Of a stretch of 64,000 nucleotides of DNA, positions 33,197 to 43,773 are shown one piece after another. The notes beneath the pieces are model-generated. The model was not told where the DNA came from. It saw only the letters and a list, made by a program, of their open reading frames with translations, and did not search any database. Made by a program: the position numbers and the translations under genes. Within the stretch, counting starts at the first letter, position 1, and each line of letters starts with the position of its first letter. Source of the DNA: JAEUJZ01 sp964460115 (GTDB lineage Bacteria; Myxococcota_A; Polyangia; Palsa-1104; JAEUJZ01); NCBI GenBank assembly GCA_964460115.1, contig CAYWPR010000012.1, positions 45,566 to 109,565 on the forward strand. The letters are read 5' to 3'.

Positions 33197-33892
33197 TTAT
33201 ATAGGCGATAGGCGATAGCCGATGCCGCGTTCGGTTTCAATGAGGTCGGGGCTTGCTCCCGCGGCGGTCAGTTTGCGGCGCAGCGCCTTCACATGCGCAT
33301 CGATGGTGCGGTCGGTGACCGCATATCCAGCGCCAAAGATGCTGTCCAGAAGCTGCTGCCGCGTAAATACGCGCTGCGGAGAACTTTGTAATGTTCGCAA
33401 CAGATCAAATTCGGTTCTCGTTAGATCGAGGGCGATTCCCTGATAGTGGGCGCGTCGCGTCGCGACATCTAGGCTTAGCCCCCGTCCTTGCACAGTGCCA
33501 TCGCGCAACGGTTCGGCGGATGGGCTCGGTCGCACCCGCCGTAACACGGCACGCACCCGCGCCACCACTTCACGAGGAGAAAAAGGTTTGATCACGTAAT
33601 CGTCAGCACCCCCTTCCAGCCCCGCCACCCGATCGGCTTCCTCATCTCGGCTGGTCAGGATGATGACCGGCACCGGCGTTTGCAGCCCGGCCCCGCGCAG
33701 CTCGCTGAGTAATTCAAAGCCTGAACCGTCGGGCAGCATAAGGTCAAGAATCAGCAAATCGCAAGCGCCGTAAAGCGCTCGGGCGGCGCTTAGGCTTGGG
33801 GCATGGTCCACGGCGTAGCCATCGCGGCGCAGCGCGAATTCCAGGGACTCGGCGATGGCTCGTTCATCCTCGATAAGAAGAACGCGGTGCAT
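33197..33892 (-). CDS. OmpR/PhoB-family response regulator
   Basis: A 231-residue two-component regulator. The receiver domain has Glu8/Asp9, phospho-acceptor Asp50 (LLILDLMLPDGSGF), Thr80 and Lys102. The winged-helix output domain ends with TERGIGYRLSPI, the conserved OmpR signature. The start at 33892 gives the canonical MHRVLLIEDE; longer frames would run into the divergent lolA start. No sensor kinase gene lies nearby, so the partner is elsewhere. Only 46 bases separate its start from lolA. Confidence 0.93.
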   Translation of the reverse strand: MHRVLLIEDERAIAESLEFALRRDGYAVDHAPSLSAARALYGACDLLILDLMLPDGSGFELLSELRGAGLQTPVPVIILTSRDEEADRVAGLEGGADDYVIKPFSPREVVARVRAVLRRVRPSPSAEPLRDGTVQGRGLSLDVATRRAHYQGIALDLTRTEFDLLRTLQSSPQRVFTRQQLLDSIFGAGYAVTDRTIDAHVKALRRKLTAAGASPDLIETERGIGYRLSPI

Positions 33893-33938
33893 GAAATGAA
33901 TTGCAGCGTAGAATGGTCCAACTTTGATGGAGAACGCA

Positions 33939-34724
33939 ATGTCCGTCCGTACGCTGCTCGGCCGATTGAGGTTTCTGGGAGCGTTTTTCGTCGGGACCAT
34001 CGGCACTTTGTCCATGGCGCTGGCCGAGACGCCCCCTGCCGCATCAGCTCCGCCCGCCGCATCCGCCCCTGCCGCGACGCCGCCACCGGCTGCAGCGCCG
34101 CCCGCCGCGCCGGCAGCGCGCGCGCCCGTTGCTGAAGTAGTGACGCAGATTCAGAAAGTTTATGAGCGGACCACGAGCCTCAAGGCGCGCTTTGCGCAAA
34201 CGCTGACCGGCCCCATGGGCAAACGCCAAGCCAGCGGCGCTTTGTCCTTAAAAAAACCCGGCAAAATGCGCTGGGATTACGAAAAGCCCGAGAAAAAACT
34301 ATTTGTCGCTGACGGAACCATGCTGTGGATGTATGAACCGGAAGACGAGCAGGCTTTTCGCCAACCGCTGTCCTCATCGCAGTTGCCGGCGCAGGTCAGC
34401 TTTTTGTTTGGCCGCGGCCGGCTGCTCGATGAGTTTGACATCACGTATCTAGACGCGACCGGCCCCAAGGCTCCGTTCGGCGAAGCCGGAGACCTGCTGC
34501 TAAAGCTTGTGCCCAAAAAAGCCACGGCGCAGTACCGCTATTTGGTATTCGTCGTTCACCCGCGAACGTTTATGGTCAAAGAGACCGTCCTTTACGATCA
34601 GCAGGGCGGCACCAATCACTTGGCGTTTTCCGCCATTGAAGTCAATCCCAAGACCGGGGTCGATGACAGCCGCTTTAGCTTTACGCCGCCCGAGGGCACA
34701 AAGATCATAAACCCCAACCACTGA
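33939..34724 (+). CDS. lolA: Outer-membrane lipoprotein carrier protein LolA
   Basis: A 261-residue periplasmic protein: signal peptide (FVGTIGTLSMALAE), an Ala/Pro-rich linker of about 40 residues, then a LolA fold (VYERTTSLKARFAQTLTGP, GALSLKKPGKMRWDYEKP, KLFVADGTMLWMYEPEDEQ). LolA ferries lipoproteins from LolCDE to the outer membrane, which fits the many lipoproteins nearby. The start is set by GGAG 6 bases upstream. The family is usually about 200 residues; the extra length is the linker. lolB/lolCDE are not in the window. Confidence 0.93.
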   Translation: MSVRTLLGRLRFLGAFFVGTIGTLSMALAETPPAASAPPAASAPAATPPPAAAPPAAPAARAPVAEVVTQIQKVYERTTSLKARFAQTLTGPMGKRQASGALSLKKPGKMRWDYEKPEKKLFVADGTMLWMYEPEDEQAFRQPLSSSQLPAQVSFLFGRGRLLDEFDITYLDATGPKAPFGEAGDLLLKLVPKKATAQYRYLVFVVHPRTFMVKETVLYDQQGGTNHLAFSAIEVNPKTGVDDSRFSFTPPEGTKIINPNH

Positions 34725-34745
34725 TCGCCGGCCTTTATCACGAAC

Positions 34746-35213
34746 ATGCTGTCCAGCCTGACTTTGAAAAATGTATGGCGATGGCCGCTGCCGCTGCTGC
34801 CTTTTCCGGGAATGCTGCAGAAGTCGCTTTCGACCTTATTGCCGCTGCCTACTGCCGAGGCCGAGATACGTCGGGCCTGGGTTTTGGATGGGCGTCTTTT
34901 GCGCCCGCTGCGGGCTTTGGGATACGCGGTCGTTTCGTCAAAAACCGGCCCCGGGCCGGCAAATGTAGAAGCGCCTCCGGCGTTAATTGGCGCCTTGGCC
35001 CCGGCCCACGCTGTCCTTGAAACTTTGCAAGAGCAAATCAGCCACCTTGGCAGCGGCGGAGTCGTCATCTGGCGCTGCGCCGTGCGCGAGCGCATGCAAA
35101 TCAGTGCCGCTTTTTTGCATGGAGGCTTGCTAAATATTCAGCAAGTTCGCGTAGGGCGCGGCTTTCTGACCGCCGGCATGGTTCCGCTTCCCTCGGCAGA
35201 AAATCAGCAGTGA
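34746..35213 (+). CDS. Hypothetical protein downstream of lolA
   Basis: A 155-residue protein with no recognised domain. It has a hydrophobic patch (WRWPLPLLPFPG) near the N-terminus and no clear signal peptide. It starts 21 bases after lolA in the same direction and has similar base composition, which supports a real gene. No ribosome site is evident. Confidence 0.55.
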   Translation: MLSSLTLKNVWRWPLPLLPFPGMLQKSLSTLLPLPTAEAEIRRAWVLDGRLLRPLRALGYAVVSSKTGPGPANVEAPPALIGALAPAHAVLETLQEQISHLGSGGVVIWRCAVRERMQISAAFLHGGLLNIQQVRVGRGFLTAGMVPLPSAENQQ

Positions 35214-35346
35214 TTGATTCGCGTGGGAGTTTTTTCTAACATAAAATTGTGGCTTTATTAGCAGATTTTACTTCGACCATTTCTCTGTTTCAGAGCACGC
35301 TGCGCACAAAGCAGCAGGCTGACCATTTCATGGCAAGGACGCTGTC

Positions 35347-35715
35347 GTGAAGAAGGTGCTGATCATCGACGACTCGACCACGAGCCGCGCGGTGGTCAAA
35401 GTGTACCTGACCGGCCACTCGCTGGAATTTTTCGAAGCCAGCAACGGTCAGGATGGCTTAAACCTGGCCCGGCAAGAGCGTCCTGACGCCATCATCATTG
35501 ACTTGAAGATGCCCGGCATGGACGGGATGACGTTCTGCCGTCGTATTCGCGCCGAGAACACGCTCAAGCACATTCCCATCATCCTTATTACCAGTTCCAA
35601 AGGCGTGGATGTGCGCTCGGAAGCGCTGCGCGCCGGGGCATCGGTGTTTCTGACCAAGCCCATCGATGTACCGACGCTGGCCAAAGTTATTCTTTCTTAT
35701 GTCGGAGCTGGGTAG
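35347..35715 (+). CDS. CheY-like single-domain response regulator
   Basis: A 122-residue receiver domain: Asp8/Asp9 (LIIDDS), phospho-acceptor Asp52 (IIIDLKMPGMDG), Thr82 and Lys104 (FLTKPID). It starts with GTG. No output domain, so it acts through protein contacts like CheY. The MCP gene follows 40 bases on, so the two probably serve one chemosensory pathway, though cheA, cheW and cheR/B are not in the window. The 133 bases upstream are AT-rich, include TTTTTTCTAACATAAAATTG, and probably hold the promoter. Confidence 0.93.
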   Translation: MKKVLIIDDSTTSRAVVKVYLTGHSLEFFEASNGQDGLNLARQERPDAIIIDLKMPGMDGMTFCRRIRAENTLKHIPIILITSSKGVDVRSEALRAGASVFLTKPIDVPTLAKVILSYVGAG

Positions 35716-35755
35716 TGAACCCGGCGGTCGGCCCTTTGTAGAAGGAATCCCGCGA

Positions 35756-37360
35756 ATGTCGGCGAAAACTCCGCTGCGTTATTTTCCACGCTCGCTGTGG
35801 CTGCAGACGAGCTTGCTTTTGCTCCTGGCAGTGACCGGGACGGCGCTGACGACTGCTCCGATGCTGTATGCGCGTTTTTCGGCGCAGCTTGCTTCTGAGC
35901 GGGTCAAACATGGACGCGCCACCGTGGCGACCTTGGCCAAGGATTATGAGCTGCGCCAGGCCATTGCCCTTTTCGATGGCGCGCAAGCCGAACCGATACT
36001 GCGCGGAATCATCGACGCCGATGAACATGTGGCATACATCGCAGTGCTGCGCGGCCACGATCCCATCGCTTTTGCGCCCGCCAATTTTGGTACAGAAAAG
36101 CTGCGGCAGGCCATTGCGGCGCATTTCGCCGTTCCCGTTTCCGAGAACCAGGACGTATATCGTTTCACGCAGGCGGTGGTGCCGCGGAGCACTTCTGAAA
36201 AGCCCGAAAGCGTCAGCCTGGATCCGCTCAAAGGCCGAGACGAGCATGCTTTTGTCATCCTTGGGCTATCGGCACAGAATCTGCATTCGCGGGTTTTGCA
36301 GCAAACGCTGTTTTCTGTCGGAACGACGTCGCTCGTGGTCTTTACTACGCTCGTCCTGCTTTACTTTCGCTGGCTCGTGCGGCGCTTAAACCGCATGGTT
36401 GGCTTTGCACAGGCGGTGGCCGGCGGTGAGTTAAAAGAAAAACTGGAGGATCCGCTCGACGACGATCTTGGACGCCTGACCACGGCGCTGCGGGCCATGG
36501 CGCAGCGCACAAGCGATGTGATCGTACAGCTTGCCGCAGCTTCGCAGTCCTTGGCCGATGCGGCCACCGAGTTATTTGATTCCTCTTCGCAACAAGCGGC
36601 CAATGCCAACCAGCAAGCCACAAGCGTCACGCAAATGGGCGCGACGGTCGCCGAATTGCGTCAAACTTTTGGCGAAGCGACCAGCAAAGCCGAGGCGGTC
36701 ATCGAACTGGCGCGGCGTTCTGAAGAATCCTCGTCGGGGGGATCTTCGGCGGTCAAAGAGAGCATCGATGGAATGGTGCACATTCGCGATCAAGTGGCTG
36801 CCATTGCCCAGACCATTCAGGGCCTTCTTGAACGCACCGATCAGATAAACGCCATCATTGAAGTGGTCAACGATTTGGCCGAGCAGTCCAATGTTCTGGC
36901 GCTCAACGCCGGCATCGAAGCGGCGCGAGCTGGTGAACATGGTCGCGGCTTTGCCGTGGTGGCCCGCGAAGTGCGCAGCCTGGCCGAGCGCAGCAAAGAA
37001 TCCACCTCGGAAGTGCGGGCCATTCTGCAAGACATTCGTCAGGCCGGTCGCGATGCCGTGCGAGTCATCGAAGAAGGCAGCCGTCGAGCCGAGCGCGGCG
37101 TGGCCCTGTCCAATGCCGCTGGGGAATCGATTCAGCGGCTGGGCGATACCATCGTTGCCTCATCGGCTTCGGCCATGCAGATCGCTACCCTGACTCGACA
37201 ACAATCGGTGGGCATCGAGCAAATCTGGCAGGCGACCAAAGGCATCGATCAAATTGCCCGCGAAACCGCCAAAGGCATTCAGCAGCTCGAAGCCGCCGCC
37301 GGCGACATGAAATCTTTGTCGAGCAGCCTGACCGACCTAGTCGGCCGCTATAAAGTTTAG
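35756..37360 (+). CDS. Methyl-accepting chemotaxis protein
   Basis: A 534-residue sensor: membrane helix about 15-37 (LWLQTSLLLLLAVTGTAL), a periplasmic sensing region of about 150 residues, a second helix about 205-230, a HAMP domain (RLNRMVGFAQAVAGGELKEKL), then the long MCP signalling coiled coil. The hairpin tip (AEQSNVLALNAGIEAARAGE) is near canonical. Two Glu/Gln-rich helices may carry methylation sites. The start at 35756 follows AAGGAA and gives the N-terminal basic-then-hydrophobic pattern; earlier starts would overlap cheY. The ligand is unknown. Confidence 0.93.
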   Translation: MSAKTPLRYFPRSLWLQTSLLLLLAVTGTALTTAPMLYARFSAQLASERVKHGRATVATLAKDYELRQAIALFDGAQAEPILRGIIDADEHVAYIAVLRGHDPIAFAPANFGTEKLRQAIAAHFAVPVSENQDVYRFTQAVVPRSTSEKPESVSLDPLKGRDEHAFVILGLSAQNLHSRVLQQTLFSVGTTSLVVFTTLVLLYFRWLVRRLNRMVGFAQAVAGGELKEKLEDPLDDDLGRLTTALRAMAQRTSDVIVQLAAASQSLADAATELFDSSSQQAANANQQATSVTQMGATVAELRQTFGEATSKAEAVIELARRSEESSSGGSSAVKESIDGMVHIRDQVAAIAQTIQGLLERTDQINAIIEVVNDLAEQSNVLALNAGIEAARAGEHGRGFAVVAREVRSLAERSKESTSEVRAILQDIRQAGRDAVRVIEEGSRRAERGVALSNAAGESIQRLGDTIVASSASAMQIATLTRQQSVGIEQIWQATKGIDQIARETAKGIQQLEAAAGDMKSLSSSLTDLVGRYKV

Positions 37361-37375
37361 CGGCAAGCGTTTCCG

Positions 37376-38938
37376 TCAGGGAACCATGTGGATTTGCATG
37401 GTGTTGGTCGAGCGACCGCTGCGAAAGGGAATGGCCATGGTCACGATGACCATCTGTCCGGAGCGGGCCAGGCGGCGCTCGCGCAAAAGGTTCAAGGTCG
37501 CGCCGATAAACATGGCTTCGCTATCGGCTTCCGGCGCCATCATCGGCAAGACGCCCCAATAGGCGGCCAGTTGATTGTATACGTCGGTGCTACGAGTCAC
37601 AGCGACGATCATCGCCGAGGGACGATATTCGGACAAAAGGCGCGCTGCGCCCCCTGAATCGCTGATCGTCGCGATCACCGGAGCCTCGACCAGGCGCGAG
37701 GCCACCACTGCCGCGTGGGCCACGGCGTTGGCGGTGACGCGAATCATCGGCCATTCCTGCTGAGCCATTTGGCGGTGAAAGCGGTCGCTTTGCTCGACCT
37801 CGCGAATGATGCGATCCATAGTGCGCACGGCCAGGAGCGGATACTTGCCCGAGGCAGTTTCCCCCGAAAGCATCACCGCATCGGTAGCATCCATGATGGC
37901 GTTGGCCACATCGCTGGCCTCAGCACGCGTCGGCCGCGGCGTGTGGGTCATTGATTCCAGCATTTGCGTCGCGGTAATGACCAATTTGCCGCGAGCATTG
38001 GCCCGCTCGATCGCCGCCTTTTGAATCAGCGGGACTTTTTCCGGGCCAAGTTCTACGCCCAAGTCGCCGCGCGCCACCATGATGCCGTCAGAGGCCTCGA
38101 TGATTTCATCCAGCCTATCGACGGCTTCGGGCTTTTCGATTTTGGCGATAATCTGCGTCGGTGCGCGTTTCTGCGCTTCGGGAATCTCGGCGCGGGCCCA
38201 GGCAATGGCTTCGCGCGCAGTATGGATATCGCTTGGCGCACGCACAAAGGACAGCGCCAAAAAATCGACGCCCAGCTTCTGTCCAAGAATCAAATCGCTG
38301 TGATCTTTTTCAGACATCGACGGCGCCGAAACGGCGATGCCGGGCAGATTGACGCCCTTGTTATTAGACAGCGGTCCACCGATAAGAACGCGGGTGATGA
38401 CTTCTTGCCCTTGCACCGCCAGCACTTCTAGCTGCAGGAGCCCATCGTCGAGCAGCAGCAGGTTGCCGGGCTTAACATCCTTTGGCAAATGTTCATACGT
38501 GATGCAAGCGCGCCGGCTGTCGCCAAGCACTTCCTCGGTGGTCAACGTAAACTCGGTGCCTGCCTCCAGCACCGTATCCGGCTGCATTTTGCCCACGCGA
38601 ATCTTGGGCCCCTGCAGATCCTGCAAGATGGCGACGGCGCGACCGCGCTTGCGCGCCGCTTCGCGCACCGCTGCCACGGTCGCGGTGTGATCTTCGGCGC
38701 GCCCGTGCGAAAAATTCAGCCGCGCCACATCCATCCCTTCGTCTATAAGATGACCGATGGTTTCCATGCTGCGGCTGGCCGGGCCGATGGTGCAGACGAT
38801 TTTGGCACGGCGATACGGGCTGGCCTGCGGATGCTTGCGCAGGGACACACTCGATGGAGCAGGAGCAGAACCCCCTTCAAAAGCATTGTCAGAGCTAGTT
38901 GAAGAGCTTTGATTGGCGGCACTCGGCGCTTTCCCCAT
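37376..38938 (-). CDS. pyk: Pyruvate kinase
   Basis: A 520-residue glycolytic enzyme (phosphoenolpyruvate + ADP to pyruvate + ATP). Conserved motifs include KIVCTIGPASR, LNFSHG, ILQDLQGPKIRVG, EKPEAVDRLDEIIEASDGIMVARGDLGVE (active-site Lys and Mg ligands), QMLESMTHTPRPTRAEASDVANAIMDATDAVMLSGETASGKYP and the C-terminal regulatory domain. An unusual Ser/Asn-rich extension of about 40 residues precedes the core. A longer reading frame exists but it runs antisense to tRNA-Pro and is rejected. No Shine-Dalgarno is clear before this ATG. Confidence 0.96.
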   Translation of the reverse strand: MGKAPSAANQSSSTSSDNAFEGGSAPAPSSVSLRKHPQASPYRRAKIVCTIGPASRSMETIGHLIDEGMDVARLNFSHGRAEDHTATVAAVREAARKRGRAVAILQDLQGPKIRVGKMQPDTVLEAGTEFTLTTEEVLGDSRRACITYEHLPKDVKPGNLLLLDDGLLQLEVLAVQGQEVITRVLIGGPLSNNKGVNLPGIAVSAPSMSEKDHSDLILGQKLGVDFLALSFVRAPSDIHTAREAIAWARAEIPEAQKRAPTQIIAKIEKPEAVDRLDEIIEASDGIMVARGDLGVELGPEKVPLIQKAAIERANARGKLVITATQMLESMTHTPRPTRAEASDVANAIMDATDAVMLSGETASGKYPLLAVRTMDRIIREVEQSDRFHRQMAQQEWPMIRVTANAVAHAAVVASRLVEAPVIATISDSGGAARLLSEYRPSAMIVAVTRSTDVYNQLAAYWGVLPMMAPEADSEAMFIGATLNLLRERRLARSGQMVIVTMAIPFRSGRSTNTMQIHMVP

Positions 38939-39105
38939 GAATTTATTTATATCGCGATTGTCATGTGCGTGCTCAAACGCACTTTTTCTTTGACCCCTCG
39001 CCCGTCTGCTGCTATCCATCTTGGCCTGGCCAGTTTGGCCGTGGTTCTTTGAACATAAAGCTGCAAGCCGCCAAAACAAACGTTCGGTGGAATGCAGTGT
39101 GGTTT

Positions 39106-39183
39106 CGGGGCGTGGCGCAGCCTGGTTAGCGCACCAGTCTGGGGGACTGGGGGTCGGTGGTTCAAATCCACTCGCCCCGACCA
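39106..39183 (+). tRNA. tRNA-Pro (anticodon GGG)
   Basis: Full cloverleaf: 7-bp acceptor stem CGGGGCG/CGCCCCG, D-arm GCGC/GCGC, anticodon stem CCAGT/ACTGG with loop CTGGGGG (anticodon GGG, reading CCC/CCU), T-arm GGTGG/CCACT with one G-T pair, and an encoded CCA end. It is a single gene between pyk and tolQ. Confidence 0.97.
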
Positions 39184-39188
39184 TTTCG

Positions 39189-39223
39189 GGCCTCTTCGAA
39201 ATTCTCGAAGAGGCCATTTTTTT
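39189..39223 (+). terminator. Rho-independent terminator after tRNA-Pro
   Basis: Perfect 11-bp stem GGCCTCTTCGA/TCGAAGAGGCC with a 5-base loop followed by ATTTTTTT, directly after the tRNA. Confidence 0.95.
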
Positions 39224-39311
39224 GCCCTCAAGCGCCCTGCCGCGGCGAAATCGCGGCCAGCCGGTCCGATCGGTTGACCCGGGTGGGCGGTACGGTCTAC
39301 CTTTTTAGGCC

Positions 39312-40049
39312 ATGATGCTTGCTGATAGTCATCTTATGCCGCTTTTTGCCGTCGGTGCTGCGCCTGGCGCGGGCAAAGAGCTGGATCTGTTTCAGCTGGT
39401 CCTCAGCTCGGGCGGCGTCGTGCTGTTCGTGCTGTTTCTGCTGATCGCCTTTTTCGTCGTCACGACATTTGTCATTGGCTACAAGCTGTTTCAGTTGCAG
39501 CGCGCCGCGGCCGAATCGGGCGCCTTTTTGGACACGTTTTATCAAAGCAAGCGCCTCGACGAAGTCTACGAGCGTGCCAAGCAGCTTCCCCGTTCGCCCG
39601 TGGCTGCGCTGTTTCGCGCCGGATATCTTGAGCTCAAGCGCCTGACCAAACAGTCGGATGGCAGCCAAGATCGTGATGTCGAAGGCGATTTGGAAAACAT
39701 CGAGCGCTCTTTGCGGCGTAGCTCGATTGCCGAGATGACCGTGCTTGAGGGGCTGACGCCGTTTTTGGCCACCGTCGGTTCCTCGGCACCCTTTGTCGGG
39801 CTGTTTGGCACCGTCTGGGGCATCATGGATGCGTTTCGCAACATCGGCTCTAAAGGCTCCGCCAATTTGTCTACTGTCGCTCCGGGCATCGCCGAGGCCC
39901 TCATCGCCACGGCCATTGGTCTTGTCGCTGCCATTCCAGCGGTCATGGCCTATAATTACTTTGCCCGCCGCATCAAAGTGCTCGTCAACGAGATGGACAC
40001 CTTCAGCAATGACTTTCTAAACTTGGTAAAGCGAACTTATTTGCGCTAG
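39312..40049 (+). CDS. TolQ/ExbB-type proton channel protein
   Basis: A 245-residue inner-membrane protein of the MotA/TolQ/ExbB family. First helix about 28-50, cytoplasmic loop, and two later helices with the signature GLTPFLATVGSSAPFVGLFGTVWGIMDAF and the proton-path helix VAPGIAEALIATAIGLVAAIPAVMAYNY. Partner TolR/ExbD turns proton flow into force for Tol-Pal or TonB; no tolR/exbD follows. Instead the next gene (7 bases on) is the ChaN/TIKI-like protein. It may still act with a TolR encoded elsewhere. Confidence 0.93.
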   Translation: MMLADSHLMPLFAVGAAPGAGKELDLFQLVLSSGGVVLFVLFLLIAFFVVTTFVIGYKLFQLQRAAAESGAFLDTFYQSKRLDEVYERAKQLPRSPVAALFRAGYLELKRLTKQSDGSQDRDVEGDLENIERSLRRSSIAEMTVLEGLTPFLATVGSSAPFVGLFGTVWGIMDAFRNIGSKGSANLSTVAPGIAEALIATAIGLVAAIPAVMAYNYFARRIKVLVNEMDTFSNDFLNLVKRTYLR

Positions 40050-40056
40050 GTCATCC

Positions 40057-40959
40057 ATGAAGCAGCATATCCGTTCGGCTGTCGCATATTTGGGATGGAT
40101 ATTCAGCCTCGGAAGCATCGAGGCATTTGGCGTCCCAGCCCAGGCCGAGGAAGCCATAGAGCTGCGCGTACACGGCTCGCCGATTGCCGCGCTCAACTAC
40201 ATTTTGGCCCAAAGTCTGACTGGACCGCAGCCGAGCATCATTGCCTTTGGCGAATATCATGAGACCAATGCCGACGCGCAGAAAAAGGGCAAAGGCAAGG
40301 TCGTGCCTTCGGCCTTGCGTCGCTTTAAAGACCAGCTTCTTTTGGGCCTTTCCGAAAGCAGCTCGGATTTGGTGCTAGAGACTTGGATTACCGACGGAAA
40401 CTGCGGCAAGCAGGAAACTGCGGCGGTGCAAGACGTCAAAAAGACCACTCAGCGTCCCGAAACCACCGAGGATGACCTCGTCACCCTGGTCAAGCAATGC
40501 AAGGCCGCCGGGGTCACTCCGCACATTCTGAAGCTCTCCTGCGACGACTACAAATCGCTGCTCGGCGGCGGTGAAGTGGACTATGAAAAACTGCTGAAGC
40601 TGATTACCGAGCTCATGCAGAAAAAGGTCGTCGAAATCAGCCGTCGCCGTGAAAAAGATGGCAGCCATAAGCACGTGCTTATCTACGGCGGCGCGCTGCA
40701 CAACGACGTAAATCCCAAGCCCGAACTGGCCGCGTTTAGCTTTGGGCCGGCGCTACAAAAGACTTTTGGCCAAGGCTACGTCGAGATCGACCTGTATGTG
40801 CCCGAGTTCGTCGAGCGCGACCCCAGCCTGGTCAAAGAGCCCTGGTACGCGGAATATAAAAAGCGCTCGCGCAGCAATTCGGCGCTGCCCGACCGTACCG
40901 TCGTCATCAAGCGCAACCCCAATTCCTATATCTTGCTGTTTTCGCGCAGCAAGCATTAA
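40057..40959 (+). CDS. Secreted ChaN/TIKI/EreA-superfamily-like protein
   Basis: A 300-residue exported protein (signal ending VPAQAEE). The first domain motif IIAFGEYHET (residues about 67-76) has the GE-x-H pattern of the TIKI/TraB/ChaN/EreA superfamily, and the matching late motif VLIYGGALHND carries the second His. The family includes metalloproteases, esterases and haem-binding ChaN. The middle part has LVLETWITDGNCGKQETAAVQ and a lone Cys (KLSCDDYK). Its location after a TolQ-like gene suggests an envelope role. Substrate unclear. Confidence 0.72.
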   Translation: MKQHIRSAVAYLGWIFSLGSIEAFGVPAQAEEAIELRVHGSPIAALNYILAQSLTGPQPSIIAFGEYHETNADAQKKGKGKVVPSALRRFKDQLLLGLSESSSDLVLETWITDGNCGKQETAAVQDVKKTTQRPETTEDDLVTLVKQCKAAGVTPHILKLSCDDYKSLLGGGEVDYEKLLKLITELMQKKVVEISRRREKDGSHKHVLIYGGALHNDVNPKPELAAFSFGPALQKTFGQGYVEIDLYVPEFVERDPSLVKEPWYAEYKKRSRSNSALPDRTVVIKRNPNSYILLFSRSKH

Positions 40960-40998
40960 GCAGTGAAGCAGGGCGCAGCTTGCGCCCGGTGCGTTTTC

Positions 40999-42246
40999 AT
41001 GAACATTTGCATGCTCGCCGGCAATCCGCTGACCTTTGATGGTCGCGTGCTGCGCCATGCCGCCTGCCTGGCCCGCGCCGGCCACAATGTCAGCCTGCTT
41101 GGCGTCATCGGCCCCAATGACGGCGATCCGGCGCTGCCAATTTTGCCGGGAGTGCGCATTTTGCGCTTGGATCGGCGACGCCAAGGCTTGCTGCCGCGCT
41201 TTTTGTGGCTAAGCTCGGCGCTGCGTCGACGGCTGGCGGCTTATGCTGCGCGTTTGTTTGGCCCGTTTGCGCTGCCCGGGGCCGCAGAACTTTGGGTGGC
41301 ACCGTGCGCGGTAGAGCTTTTGGCAATGGCGCTTTGCATCGATGCCGATGTGTACCATGCCAATGACCTGGATACTTTGGTGCCCGCCGCCTGGGCCGCC
41401 CGCCTGCGCCGCCGTCACTATATTTATGACGCGCATGAACTTTATGCCGATGAAAGCCCATGGCTTGGCGAAAAAGAGCGAGCGGCGCGGTTTCGCGTCG
41501 AGAAAGCACTTATAGGCGCAGCGCTGGCAACGCTGACCGTAAGCGATCTTTTGGCCGATGAGCTTGCTTGTCGCTATGGCGCTACTCGCCCGGCCGTTGT
41601 GCGCAATGTGCCGGCGACCGTGCCGCTTTTGCCGCGCCATGCGTCCGCAGTACCGCGACCGCTACGCCTGTTGCTGCACGGCGCCTGGGTGGGGCTTGAG
41701 CAGCCCGGCGTAGAAACCGCGCTTTTGGCGGTGGCGGCGCTGCCCGCTGCGACTTTGACCCTGCGCGGCGGAGTTCGCGATGAGCAAGCCCTGACAAAGC
41801 GCATCCAAAGTCTGAACTTGTCCGGCCGCGTTCTGCGTCAGCCGCGGCTGTCCGGCGCCGAAGCGCTGGTTGCCGCCGCCATTTGCGAAGAACATGATAT
41901 CGGGCTGTCGGTGCATCTACCGGATTGTCTAAGCCGCAACCTGGCCACCTCGAGCAAAGTTTTTGAATATCTGATGGCCGGGCTGTGTGTAGTGGCCTCG
42001 GACGCTCCGGGCAATCGCCACATTTTTACCGAGCTGGCTCGAACCGGCGAGGATCCAAAGGCGCCGCCCATCGGCCTGCTGTATCCTCCCGGCGACGCCG
42101 CTGCCTTGGCCGCTTGCCTTTCGGCGCTTTATGCCGATGCGCCGCGCCTTTTGGCCATGCAGCAGGCGGCGCGCCGAGTCGCCGAGCACTCGCTATGTTG
42201 GGAGCGCGAGCAAGCTCGACTATTATCGCTTTACGAACGCCCTTGA
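40999..42246 (+). CDS. Glycosyltransferase family 4-like protein
   Basis: A 415-residue GT-B fold enzyme. The start MNICMLAGNPLTFDGRVLRHA is the standard nucleotide-binding N-terminus of GT4 (residues 1-20). The C-terminal domain has the acceptor/donor region SSKVFEYLMAGLCVVASDAPGNRHI, typical of the family's E-x7-E-like motif. DADVYHANDLDTLVP and YIYDAHELYAD are also family-typical. The product (LPS, capsule or O-antigen glycan) cannot be told. A GTG 36 bases upstream could extend it. It sits 39 bases after the ChaN-like gene, 15 bases before glpK. Confidence 0.87.
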   Translation: MNICMLAGNPLTFDGRVLRHAACLARAGHNVSLLGVIGPNDGDPALPILPGVRILRLDRRRQGLLPRFLWLSSALRRRLAAYAARLFGPFALPGAAELWVAPCAVELLAMALCIDADVYHANDLDTLVPAAWAARLRRRHYIYDAHELYADESPWLGEKERAARFRVEKALIGAALATLTVSDLLADELACRYGATRPAVVRNVPATVPLLPRHASAVPRPLRLLLHGAWVGLEQPGVETALLAVAALPAATLTLRGGVRDEQALTKRIQSLNLSGRVLRQPRLSGAEALVAAAICEEHDIGLSVHLPDCLSRNLATSSKVFEYLMAGLCVVASDAPGNRHIFTELARTGEDPKAPPIGLLYPPGDAAALAACLSALYADAPRLLAMQQAARRVAEHSLCWEREQARLLSLYERP

Positions 42247-42261
42247 TCGAGAGGGCGGTTT

Positions 42262-43772
<1,511 letters not shown>

Positions 43773-43773
<1 letters not shown>

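Noticed and set aside
38939..39217. N-terminal extension of pyruvate kinase
   Set aside because: The extra 93 codons read antisense through tRNA-Pro and have no similarity to pyruvate kinase.
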